From positions 10,908,001 to 10,972,000 of the forward strand of contig NC_056765.1 in NCBI RefSeq assembly GCF_018687715.1: a stretch of 64,000 nt of DNA. The letters are read 5' to 3'. The position numbers were made by a program, and so were the translations under genes. Shown piece after piece: positions 54,251 through 64,000 of this stretch (position 1 is its first letter; every line of letters starts with the position of its first letter). The stretch comes from Carya illinoinensis. Its lineage: Eukaryota > Streptophyta > Magnoliopsida > Fagales > Juglandaceae. The notes beneath the pieces are model-generated. The model had not been told where the DNA came from and ran no database searches. It saw only the letters and a list, made by a program, of their open reading frames with translations.

Positions 54251-55434
54251 AATTGTCCCCTCCATATCAATAATTATATCATAGATCCATTAATTTTTCT
54301 ATTAGTCATAATATAATAGAGTCAATTATTTGTTATCCAAAATAAGTAAGGTTTTGTACCTTTGGACAACCAACCTCTTCTTTAATTTTGGTACAAATTA
54401 TACACTCCATTTGAAAGTAGCAATTTTATATATATGGCCCAACTATACAATAAAATTCATAAAAAAACAAATAACTAAGAATTTTATAACTAATAGCCAT
54501 GCATAATTCATACTTCAAGTCTAAAATATTTTTACATTTATTAAACAATAAAGGACATGTATTGAGAGAAAGAGAGATATTTTTTTTTTCTATTTGGGTT
54601 GGGCCACAATTCTGGCCCACTATGCTGGCTCGCAACCCATATAAAATATTTTTTTAATCACGTTGATGAGTTGGGCCTAGCTTACGGGCCCACTTGTTTG
54701 GCCCAAACAGCATTATTTCCCTTTGATGTTCTTGAACTGGGCCAAACTTACGGCCCAAACTATAATGAGTTTGAAAACCCTTCCCTTTCAACAAACGATT
54801 ATCCTATTCTTTTTCTCCTTCACTCTCACGCAGCCACTATACCAAGTAAGAGTTTGTAACTTTGTTTCGGTGCAATTGTGAATATCATCGCCAACAAGGA
54901 GATGCCAGTAAGACATCCCCAGCCTCTCCCATTGCCAACGTCTATCTCCCATCTCCATTTTTTTCCTCTATGTTGCCGTTGTACAGGACTTTTCAATCTT
55001 TTGCAACGTCGTCACGGAGATGTCGATGAGGAGGTTTCCGGACTCCTCTTGGTGCCAAACCATTATAAACTTTTTTTTAATAAACCAAACAAAAGAAATA
55101 GAGGCACGACCACCATCCGACGACATTACACTGTCCATTGGAGATGCCTCCCATCCCAGGTTACTGGAGAGGATACACCGACCATCCCTACGTTGTAGCT
55201 ACACCCAAGGTAGCTTTTCCCTCACTGTTTTCCCTTGAACTGAAACTCCATACAAAAATTCTCTCAACTCTTCCATCTCGAAAACACATGTATGGATCAA
55301 TACTCAAAACGTAAATTTATAAATACATGAAGTTTATATCTGAAACATATGATATACATGAATATGTAAAACCAAATCACAATTTATAAATTTACATCAA
55401 TATTATATTTTATCGAAACCATATAATATGTGTA

Positions 55435-55446
55435 GCTCTTATACCA
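55435..55446 (-). other. Primer-binding site of the copia element
   Basis: TGGTATAAGAGC on the minus strand, two bases from the LTR end. It differs at one base from the canonical initiator tRNA-Met complement. Confidence 0.8.
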
Positions 55447-55448
55447 CG

Positions 55449-56171
55449 TGTTAAAATATGTTAACATGAAATATAAGGGGATGTTTGGAAATAGTTCTTA
55501 TCCTATCCCATCTCATTTCCTTTTCAAACATCACTCAAGTACAAACATTTTCAAACTAATCATTACAATTTTTTCAAATTATTCATTATATTATTATAAC
55601 TTTTCCAAACTTAAAAAAAAAAAGAATTCAATTTTTTAAATCCTAAAATAAAAATTATTTTAAAAAATTATATTATAACAATATTTTAATTTTATTATAT
55701 TTTTATTCACTTTTTTCTCTCATTTTTCAAAACCCAAAAAATAATAAACTCAAACTATCTTATTATTATTCGCAAACTATCTTACTACTATTTACAAAAT
55801 CATCATCTCATCTCATTCTCTTAGTATCTTTAAACATAAGGATTTTCGATTTTCTATGATCCATGACATTAAATAATGATAGTTAGAAAACATACCTCTC
55901 CATTGTAATTTGTTGAAGAATCTAATTTGACTATAAGAGAATAATCACCCTAATAACTTTACATTTAAGTATCTCCCAATAGCTAAATGCCTATATATGT
56001 TATAGGTGAGAATCCTTAACTCCTCAATGCTATAAATAGATTTATGACCTTCATGAATCTAGAAGTATTTTTGACTCACTATAATCCATTAATTAAGATA
56101 TATATTTGAACTAATTGAAACCCATAGGGATATGGTTGTGTGAGACATTGAATTTTAATGAAACTTTAATG
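55449..56171 (-). repeat. 5' LTR of the copia element, interrupted by a MITE
   Basis: Matches the other LTR on both sides of a 390-bp insert (55473-55862). Confidence 0.8.
55473..55862. mobile_element. MITE inside the copia 5' LTR
   Basis: Inner ends GGGGATGTTTGGAAA and inverted CCTTATGTTTAAAG. Flanking CATGAAAT and CATGACAT match at 7 of 8. The uninterrupted 3' LTR confirms the insertion; termini are accurate to within about ten bases. Confidence 0.65.
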
Positions 56172-56189
56172 AGGGGGGAGGCAGGGAGA

Positions 56190-56846
56190 GGGGTTCTCGT
56201 CACATATGTGACATGATCTATGAATTTAACACGAACATGATACAAAATTAGTGGGTTTGAATTTGATGTTAACGGGTTGACCCGTTAAAACATGATTGAT
56301 AAATGGGTCAATCTGCTAAACGAAATCAACCCGTTTTGAATTTATTTTAAATTAAAACTTTATTATTGTTAAGTTGTAATTTTAGTATTTCTCAATATAC
56401 TTATGTTTTTATTATTTTTATTGTTGGTATTGTAATTTTAGACCTATGCTCATATATGTTGTTGTATGATTTGTAATATTAGCTTTATTATATGTTAAAA
56501 TTTGAAAAATATTAATATATGTTTGTTAATATATCATGGTTATTAATACATATATGTTTTAATTTTTATATAAAATTATATTAATCAGGTCAAATGAATT
56601 ATGTGTCTTAAATTAACCCATTTATATGAAATAAATTAGTTTAAACAAGTCGTGTCGTGTTAATAGATATATAATTAGTTTTTAAACAAATAAAAATGAA
56701 TGATACGATACAACTCATTATCTAAATGGATTAAGTTAAAATTTAAAAATTTGACACGTTTATTTTAATAGATTAATTTTAATTTGATCTATATAATCAA
56801 ATATTCATGAATTAACACCATACAAAAACTCGATTTGACACCCTAA
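56190..56846. mobile_element. Decayed hAT-like element (GTCAAATCGAG terminus)
   Basis: The right end, reverse-complemented, reads TTAGGGTGTCAAATCGAG. The interior has the AACACGA and GGGTTGACCCGTT motifs seen in many plant hAT derivatives. The left end is unclear. Confidence 0.4.
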
Positions 56847-57204
56847 GTTTCAGCAGCCAAGGTTTTTACCTATGGAGTTGCTTCTTCCTAGTCCCACTCG
56901 AGTCTAAGGCTAAGGCTAAACATGAATCTAACCGACGCTCTTGAATTTGTACAAGTTGTCTTTGACTTTTTTAGGAAAACATCTGATGGCCTGGGACGAG
57001 ATCCATTGCCGACTAATATGGATTAAGTTCAAAACTCTATGGCACGTGTCTAAGATCCATCCATGTACTTAGAATTGGTATAAGTGATTATTATATCTAT
57101 TTATGAAATTCCCTGTACCTAGATTTTGATCATTTAACTTGAGGATGCTGACCATATGTACTTAATGGCCAGATCTTAGGGCTTCTCTCTCTCTCTAACC
57201 GTTC

Positions 57205-57836
57205 GGAGTGTAACCGATTTGATTTGATTTTAAATAAAATTTAAAATCAAATTAATATATACCGATTTTATATTTTTAAAAATTAATTATGCATAGATTA
57301 TTCTCTTAAATTAATATTTTCGATTTTATTGATTCCGATTTTAATAATATTAGTATATATATTAGTATTAATTATAGTAATTAGAATAACTATATATTAG
57401 TATTTGTTATAATGATTTTAATTTATTATAATAATATCATTGATAGGGATAGTATTAGTATTACTATATCATTATTTCATATATAATTATTTAGTATAGT
57501 GATTTAGCATAGTGATTTATTTAGTAATCTATATATAGACTTAAAATATATTACTAATAGTAATATAGTATTAGACTATTAGTATTAGGCTATAAAATGT
57601 TATTAATATATATTTTATGATTAAAGAATATGATCAAATAAGTTTTCAAGTTTAAGATTAAAATTTTATGTTATAAATTAAAATTTAAAATATTTTATAT
57701 AAATATGAAAAATATTTTATATAATATTAAAAAAATTAATTTAAAATATATAATATAATGAACTGATCCGGTTTGAACTTAAAAAGCATAGAACTGGAAC
57801 ACCAGGACCGGACCGGTATCAGCCAGTTTTGAAACT
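57205..57836. mobile_element. Decayed relative of the 1788-2406 element
   Basis: Shares TAACCGATT..TACCGATTTTATATTTTTAAAA and the CCGGTTTGAACT/GGACCGGACCGG style of the first copy, but lacks clear termini. Confidence 0.4.
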
Positions 57837-58707
57837 AAAAAAAAAACCAATAAAATTAAAGCTATAAAATTCTTATTTGATTTAAGTCAAGGAATTGTAT
57901 TTTACTGAATTAAAAAAGTCGACCAAATGTTGACAAAAAGAAGATAAATGAATATATATATATATATATATATATGGAAAAATCTTCTTGTCATCCTCAC
58001 ACTTCACACACCATACTTATTTTAATTTTTTTTTTCATTTTTTCTATAATAAATAAGTAGTGTGTGGATGATAAATAAAATAATTTAATTAATTTAATAA
58101 GAATAAAATAAAATAAAAAATAAAAAATAAAAAAATAAAAAATAATATTTTAATATATAAAATATATGGTGTAGGATGATGTGTAACATTTATATATATA
58201 TATATAAAAGAAAAAAGATATTTGTAATCATAGAATGTACAAATACTGCAATCTATTTCTAAAAAATAAATAAATATAAGACTCATGTAAAAAAGATATT
58301 ATTTTTTTAATAAAAAACTTTAATATTTTTTTAAAATAATTATATAATATTTTTATACTTTATAACTATATATAACTTAAAGGAGAAAGCCTCGTATCAA
58401 TTCTCGCCGTAAATTCCAAGCAGTATTTTAGAATCATCTCTCTTATAGATTCCCATCTTGAGTATTTCATGGGCTTGGACTTTCTACCGGAAGAAGTGGG
58501 TGAAGCCCAAGCCCTTGATATCTAATAGAAAAATTCTAATAGGTACAGATTAAGCACAGTCATTATCATGGTTTCATAATCACAAAAAGATGGAACGTAA
58601 AGAAAGAGCTCTCAACTCGGGAGCACCTGGGCCTCTCTATTTTACTAAAACTTGCCACCCTGTCCATTTACTACATTGGAGAGCCCGAATGTTACAATTT
58701 CTATTAT

Positions 58708-58757
58708 GAATCCTGCTATAGCTACGGATAAAAGTAGCAGATGGTGGCCACTAAATA

Positions 58758-58789
<32 letters not shown>

Positions 58790-58932
58790 CAATTTTTTAT
58801 ATATTTTTAAATATATATTTTAAAAAAAATTCATAATATCATTTGAAAAACTCTTCTTTAATTACTAATTATAAGAAAAAAAAGATCAGTGACCACCATT
58901 GATAACTTTTATACGTGGTACTAGCATTATCC
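58708..58932. mobile_element. MITE, Mutator-like, exact 9-bp TSD
   Basis: TTCTATTAT at 58699-58707 and 58933-58941. Ends GAATCCTGCTATAG and inverted GGATAATGCTAG. Contains a T run of about 24. Confidence 0.85.
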
Positions 58933-59251
58933 TTCTATTATATGTGTAGAATAATGATACTATGTACAAGTATCAAATGTATAAATTTTATACAATTTTT
59001 TATTTTTCTAAAAATATAAATCTCATTAAGAAAAAGTGATTTTTTCATATTTTTCTATGAGAAATTCTATTTGTAGTCCTTACTTATAGACTGCATGTGC
59101 ATGTCCTTTATTAAATGAGAAGAAATATCATTTTAAGAGGGATATTTTTATAATTTTAAAAAAATTTAAAGATAAATTTGCCTAGATCTATGTTACAGTC
59201 CTCAAATTGAGACTGTATGTAGTATTACTCTTTTTCTATACTGAAGTCTAC

Positions 59252-59252
59252 T

Positions 59253-59311
<59 letters not shown>
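59252..59311. repeat. (TTTA)n followed by (TTA)n microsatellite
   Basis: About nine TTTA units run directly into about eight TTA units. Confidence 0.9.
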
Positions 59312-59313
<2 letters not shown>

Positions 59314-59779
59314 TTTATTTTTATAAAGAACTTGCACGAAACTTGTACATTTGAAACTCATACATATCATTTCTTATGCACACATGTAATTAGATTTTTC
59401 CTATTATTAATTTTTTTTGGGCCACAATTTGCACATAAAAAAAATTCATTTGAAAATTTGTTTATTGGCATACCAATTATGTGAAAGTCCGCCGTATGTA
59501 AAAGTATTGGTATTTTGATTTTATTTTATTTTATATAAATATAATCACTCTTATAATAGGTTATTTATAAGTCATAAAATGGAATTTCACACTCTGATAC
59601 CAACCAAGCTTCTTTAACTTCCAATTCAATCCTCACACATCAACTAAATATGTTTCATTTATAAGAGTTTGGTATTTAAAAAAATAAAAATTATTGTGAA
59701 AATGTCCATTTATTTCTATTCAAGAAAATAAAATAAGTTTTTAAAAAAGAATAACGCTACTATGCTTTTCCATTTTACC

Positions 59780-60729
59780 TAGGCCTGTGCAAAAGGCCCG
59801 ATGGGCCGATCAACCCGTGCAGATCCAATCCGAAAAAATTGGTTTACATAGAAAGTCGGTTTTGAACCAATCGGACCCGATGAACGTTGGGCCATTACTT
59901 GAAACCCGCTATAATTTTCTTCACTTTTCCTTCAACATCGAACCTAGCCCTTGCCCCCATCTGCATATTTTTCACTTCTCTCTTCGTCGAAATCTAAGGT
60001 GGTGAACAGGACGGCGTTGGTTATTCCATCGGACGCAATCGCCGAGGACGTGAAGAAGACCGCTAGGAAGGGGGCCAGCTTCACGAGGCTACATAAAAAA
60101 CTGTTCGGGAATGAGAATGAGAGTGGGAAGGGAGTGAAGTCAGTTGATAAAAAGGAGGTGAAGTCGTTGATGGAGGTAAAGGGAAACACGAGGACTTTGG
60201 CGATGGTGCTGACGAGCGAGAGAGAGCTTCTATGTTTGAACAAGGAGCAGGAGATCGAGATCGCTGAGTTCAAACTCATGCTTCAGAACAATAACAGCGA
60301 GGTCAGTGGGTCTTTCTGCTACTCGGGTTCATTTTGATGGAGGCCCTTCTGCAGATGGAGGCAGCGGCGTCCTAGGCCACGGTCGAGAAACGGCTGAGCA
60401 CCATAAATACTCTGTTTTCATGCATAGAATCAAAGATGGTTGGTCACTCGAAGGCTTCCCATGCGGTGGTTTCCGTTGTGCAGGAGAGGACTCGGCAGCG
60501 ATGGGAGGCTCATCAACTTGAGATTGAAGATGATGGTAGATCTGAGATTCAGATCGCAGAAAGCAGTTTCTTCTTCTTATTATTCTTCTTCTTCTTCTTC
60601 TCGGGCTGTACGGGTTCGACCCAATTTCATTTTGTTTGGGTCGGATCATGCCGGTTTATCACTGTAAATACATGGTTTCGGGTCGGGTCAGGCATAAACC
60701 TGGCTAGCCCAGGTTGGGTTGCAGGCCTA
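59780..60729 (+). mobile_element. hAT-like element carrying captured gene fragments (950 bp)
   Basis: Starts TAGGCCTGTGCAA and ends with the inverted TAGGCCTGCAA. It is flanked by a perfect 8-bp TSD ATTTTACC (59772-59779 and 60730-60737), as expected for hAT. No transposase is present. The interior is far GC-richer than its surroundings and contains coding-like sequence (59990-60310), so it resembles a non-autonomous, gene-fragment-capturing transposon. Confidence 0.8.
59990..60310 (+). pseudogene. Captured coding fragment: coiled-coil-like protein segment
   Basis: Reads as about 105 charged residues: VNRTALVIPSDAIAEDVKK, KGASFTRLHKKLFGNENE, KSVDKKEVKSLMEVKGNTR, ERELLCLNKEQEIEIAEFKL. The pattern (short basic/acidic segments, then a heptad-like stretch) resembles the N-terminal half of a plant coiled-coil protein, but I cannot name the donor. 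The sequence changes character at 60301 after GAG followed by GT, which could be a former exon end. A second coding-like stretch (about 60352-60535) follows, with a TAG near its start. Confidence 0.55.
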
Positions 60730-60939
60730 ATTTTACCTCTTCATTTTGACCACTCATGCATTTAAATTTTTTTAAATTTTATTCTTTTACTTATTGATTA
60801 AGAAAATGACTATTATTGTATTAATATTTTTTTTATATTTTTTTATAAATGTTAAAAAAAAGAAAAAAAAGTAAATGTTGCCTAGGGGCCACGCTTGGCG
60901 GTAATCGTTGACGACATCCTAGTAGCACTCTTTAAAAAT

Positions 60940-61455
60940 TTGAATAAATAACGATGCCCTTTGATGATGACACATCACACAAGAACAGTTTCTAATTATG
61001 TGTCCACATCTATAGGCTACAACTCCCACTCTCTCTTTCTCGTTAATTCTTTACATGAATCAGACCTGAAATCCCTGCCATAATTGCAAAGACAGAACAA
61101 ATTAGGGTTTAAAACCTTGGGGAAGGGTAGTGATTTGTTGACTGAAGTGTGCAATGAGGATAGCGACCGGTGGGTTAGCAAGATGCCATCAATCCTACGT
61201 CTTTCATGGGCCACCACATTTCTATTGGCTCGTGAGACGCCACCTTAGACTGGCTGACGAGAGAGGCTTATCTCCAATATGGATTCTTTTTTGTTGTGCG
61301 ATTAGACACAGCACTCAGCGGCCACTGCAGATGCCAAATGTGAACATTGAAGCTTCTACGGGGAGAAATATGATTGGGTTCGACTTTGATTGCTTATAAT
61401 TGATGGAGATATGCCCATTAGAGTAATTATTAGATACTCTCACATGACATGTTAA
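60940..61455. other. Low-repeat intergenic stretch
   Basis: Balanced base composition and no recognised gene. The open frame at 61154-61399 has no known motif. Confidence 0.35.
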
Positions 61456-61794
61456 TGTTGGATAGTTTTGAGTCTCTCTTAATCTCAAAAGTTAATTTAA
61501 GAGATAAGACTTTTTTCATACTTATAAATTGACTATCAGTCCCTTTTATAACTGAAGTGGGACAACCCCAACAATCTTTCCTTCACACATCGGGTCTTGG
61601 GTTAGAGCAGTGACAAATTATTTCTCTCGCAGACTGTTAGACCTGAGATTATTGATAAACTTGGGCTTTGATACTAGTGTTGGGTGGTCTTGAGCTTCTT
61701 TCAACCTCAAAAGTTAGTTCAAGAGGTGAGGCTTTCCCTCACATTTATAAACTGATCACAATCTCTTCCACAACCGATGTGAGACAACCCAACA
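61456..61794 (-). mobile_element. TRIM retroelement (339 bp) with perfect TSD
   Basis: LTRs 61456-61573 (118 bp) and 61678-61794 (117 bp), both TGTTGG..CAACA, around a 104-bp interior. On the minus strand the primer site TAGTATCAAAGCCC follows the 5' LTR directly (complement of 61664-61677), and the purine tract GAAGGAAAGAT precedes the 3' LTR. TSD GTTAA (61451-61455 and 61795-61799) is exact. No coding sequence, as expected for a TRIM. Confidence 0.9.
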
Positions 61795-61924
61795 GTTAAC
61801 CTATGATCAAGATTATCATCGGCTTTTAAAACCTGAGAAATATATCAAGTATATGAAAAATAGCATGAAATATAACACCGGTTGTTTACCTTGATTCTCT
61901 GATAAATTATCTCTTCTTCAAGAC

Positions 61925-62168
61925 CATTTTTTTTTAAATTTTTATTGGCACCGAGTGTCTAGAAACAATATCTCAACTAATTCTGAAGGTGCACATGCTC
62001 TCGACAATGAATTTTTTGCAAGTACGCCTTGAGTAATTCAAGGATAAAATCTCTCAGTCTGATTGTCCTTAGAGATTGTTTGCATCTAAGGAAATTTAAA
62101 CCTTAGACTTAGGGGAGCATACCCCCAAACCCAATGCCTTTACCACTTGTGCCAACTCCTAAGCGTTC
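61925..62168 (-). mobile_element. tRNA-derived SINE copy 2
   Basis: Same family and orientation as 13724-13962. A box TGGCACAAGTGG and B-box region AGGTTTAAATTTCC are on the minus strand; the A-rich tail is at the low-coordinate end. Exact 12-bp TSD CTTCTTCAAGAC (61913-61924 and 62169-62180). Confidence 0.88.
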
Positions 62169-62180
62169 CTTCTTCAAGAC

Positions 62181-63640
62181 TTAAGGTCATAAGAATTATG
62201 AAAATAAATAAATAAATACCATGCCAAACTAAAACAATGAAAGACATTATCATGGAAACAAAACTTTAGTAAATGACCCCAATAATCAAAGATAAGAAGA
62301 TAGCCTTGTGAGGGGTACCACTAACAAACTATTATACATACCGAAGTTCAAAGAATATATCAACAACTTAAAGTCAACAAGAATGATGTGTACCCACAAT
62401 CTGATGCTTCGTTGAATTGAGCCTAAAGTATCAACCAATTAACCCCAAGATAGTATTCCCTAAAAACAACCCAATTGCCTAGTTGCTAAAAGCAATCATG
62501 CATTGAAGAACAAAACTAGAGGACACAAGAGAATCATGACCCACATGAATTCAGTATCATTGTAATCTTTTTTTTTTTTTTTTTTTTTTCTCACAATGGA
62601 TGCTCTACCTTTGACTGATCACCAGTTTCTCCTATTAAGAAAGAAAGCTAGAAAAAGGATTCTCCCTTTAGATCCCAGACAAACCCACTAGAGTTTAGCC
62701 AATGGTACAACAATTAGCAGTAACCATAGCCTAGTTATGGTAAGCTTTGATTAGAAACTCATTTCCCTCAATCCCAAGATCTACGGTTGTTACTCAATCC
62801 AAGGTGAGACAATTAATTCCCTCCCTACCATTAACTTCTTTTGGTGCAACAAAAGCAGAAGGGAACAAAATACCAAATCCTTAATAAAATTTTCCATTGC
62901 CTTTTAATAAAAAATAAATAAATAAAAGAAAGAAAAGCAACATAAAATACATTATCACCTATACTATAATATATTATCATGCCAATAAAAGTATTCTAGT
63001 GGAAACTTTATTAGTGAAGCATAGCTTTTGGAACCACGAAGGTTTAAAAAACAATACAACTAGGAATCTTAGAAACGAGGCAAGATACCATCCAAGTGAA
63101 TTATCTTATTGAAAATATGAAAGGACATGAGCTTGGTATATATTGAGCCTCACTGCTCCAACCCCAAAAGAAAGACATGCAGCACGTTTATGTGTGTGTA
63201 TGTAAAAGTATACCTTCAGCCAAGACTTTCTACAAACGTCTTCATGTTAAACTTCATTAAAACAAAAAAAAAAAAAAAAAAACAGAGGACCACCCGTCAT
63301 TATCCCCGCACGCAGATAGAGAAACACGGGATATATAATTAAGAATGGAATACAGAGAGAGATAACATTAAGTGGGCTGGCCACAGATTAGTGGTGTCCA
63401 CGTCAGTAGTTCTTCTAAGCTGCTCTTCCATCACCATCCACTAAGAAGGGATATCCCCAAAGCAAAGAAGGTACCATCCCATTTACTTTCTTGTGCAATC
63501 CTTTTGTGTTCTGTAGCTCTTACCAGGCCGGATACAGTGCAAACATCACCACACATGTATAATGTTCTTTTGTATTCTGTTTCAATGGCCAAATGAAATA
63601 TATTACCTACTTTAGTATTTTTCAACTAGATATAGCTATT
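62181..63640. other. Unassigned intergenic DNA
   Basis: Contains a T run of about 20 (62570-62589) and an A run (63264-63281). No gene was recognised. Confidence 0.35.
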
Positions 63641-63691
63641 ATTAACTTTGGTTGGAAAGGTGTGGGCAAGTTCCTTTGCAGAATTAGAGAT

Positions 63692-63854
63692 ACTGGAAAG
63701 ACGCTACAGAGACGGCTTGTTCCATGATAATACGTCTCTACCACTCATTTTGGGAAATGAACCAGACAGATTAGCTAAATTGGACACTAGAGACTCTGAT
63801 CTATTTTTCAATACTAGAGACAATCGTCCAAAAGCCATTAAGGGAGCCATTTGA
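63692..63854 (+). pseudogene. Coding-like stretch of unknown identity near the window end
   Basis: Preceded by a strong acceptor-like TTCCTTTGCAG (63671-63681). It reads ERRYRDGLFHDNTSLPLIL, then GNEPDRLAKLDTRDSDLFF and NTRDNRPKAIKGAI, before a TGA at 63852. Composition looks protein-like, but I do not recognise it. It may be a last exon, a fragment or chance. Confidence 0.25.
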
Positions 63855-64000
63855 ATGGACCAAGCAGGTTTACAAGTTATATGAATTCGATGACAGTTTG
63901 TTGCTACTTTGTCTTATTTTGCTTGCAGGTTTTATTTGTTAAGCATGCACTTTCCTGGTTTGGTTATTTGATGCGGGTTCGGTGTATTATGGCTAGACGC

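Larger units (their letters stand above)
48072..56171 (-). mobile_element. Decayed Ty1/copia retrotransposon (minus orientation)
   Basis: Right LTR 55449-56171 is the 5' LTR (333 bp after removing a 390-bp MITE); left LTR 48072-48402 (331 bp) is the 3' LTR. On the minus strand the 5' LTR is followed after two bases by TGGTATAAGAGC (complement of 55435-55446), 11 of 12 matching the initiator-tRNA-Met primer site. The 3' LTR is preceded by the purine tract GGGCCAAATAGAAGAA (complement of 48403-48418). TSDs AGGGA and AGGGG agree at 4 of 5. The interior is heavily decayed; an integrase-like remnant is visible at about 51725-51830. Confidence 0.8.
59749..60930. mobile_element. Mutator-like MITE split by a hAT-like element
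   Basis: Outer ends GAATAACGCTACTATGC and inverted GAGTGCTACTAGG. TSD TTTAAAAAA (59740-59748) and TTTAAAAAT (60931-60939), 8 of 9. Removing the insert leaves about 224 bp that aligns with the copy at 26175-26410, including TTTGACCACTCATG. Confidence 0.8.

Noticed and set aside
54599..55238. Open frames of 72-106 codons on the + strand
   Set aside because: They lie antisense in the 5' interior of the decayed minus-strand copia element and have no recognisable motif.

Overview
This is a window of plant nuclear DNA. It is AT-rich, its genes have GT-AG introns, and it is packed with retrotransposons and small DNA transposons. The gene families (a RABE1/Rab8 GTPase, an EAR-type C2H2 ZAT factor, a TDBD protein and an ALP1-like domesticated transposase) and the repeat style fit a woody eudicot. 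Fagales, for example Juglandaceae, is my guess from repeat flavour only.

Four genes can be reconstructed completely. A RABE1-type small GTPase lies on the + strand (eight coding exons, 6045-10303, 216 aa). Converging on it is a minus-strand gene for a 469-aa protein with a C-terminal TDBD (five coding exons, 14993-11752), whose first coding exon ends directly after the ATG. An intronless 162-aa ZAT11/12-like zinc-finger repressor is on the minus strand (20253-19765). A 390-aa ALP1-like protein, derived from a Harbinger transposase, is also on the minus strand (36516-31283), with a 4-kb intron and a substituted catalytic acidic residue. They do not form a pathway. They are housekeeping membrane traffic, nuclear regulation and stress transcription genes embedded in repeats.

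Layout: 1-5.6 kb is repeats with no recognised gene. 5.7-15.1 kb is the RABE1/TDBD convergent pair. 16-31 kb is MITE-rich and segmentally duplicated, with long inverted arms (17.10-18.41 and 27.57-29.39 kb) flanking the ZAT gene and a 1.3-kb direct duplication (25.92-27.22 and 29.66-31.00 kb). 31.3-36.6 kb is the ALP1-like gene. 39.06-47.63 kb is one decayed Ty3/gypsy chromovirus with a nested poly(A) retroposon. 48.07-56.17 kb is one decayed Ty1/copia element carrying an 82-bp tandem array that is itself split by a hAT-like insert. 56.2-64 kb holds more transposons: a hAT-like element carrying coding-like gene fragments nested in a MITE, a TRIM and a SINE. No convincing gene was found there.

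Many elements were delimited to the base from target-site duplications (TSDs) read directly: two SINEs, a TRIM, a back-to-back LTR pair, about ten 9-bp-TSD MITEs, hAT-like elements and both large LTR elements. I found no CRISPR array, rRNA gene or convincing tRNA gene. No clearly new functional system is evident. The most unusual items are the nested gene-fragment-bearing hAT, the LTR-LTR insertion in the RABE1 intron, the inverted duplication around the ZAT gene and the ALP1-like active-site change.
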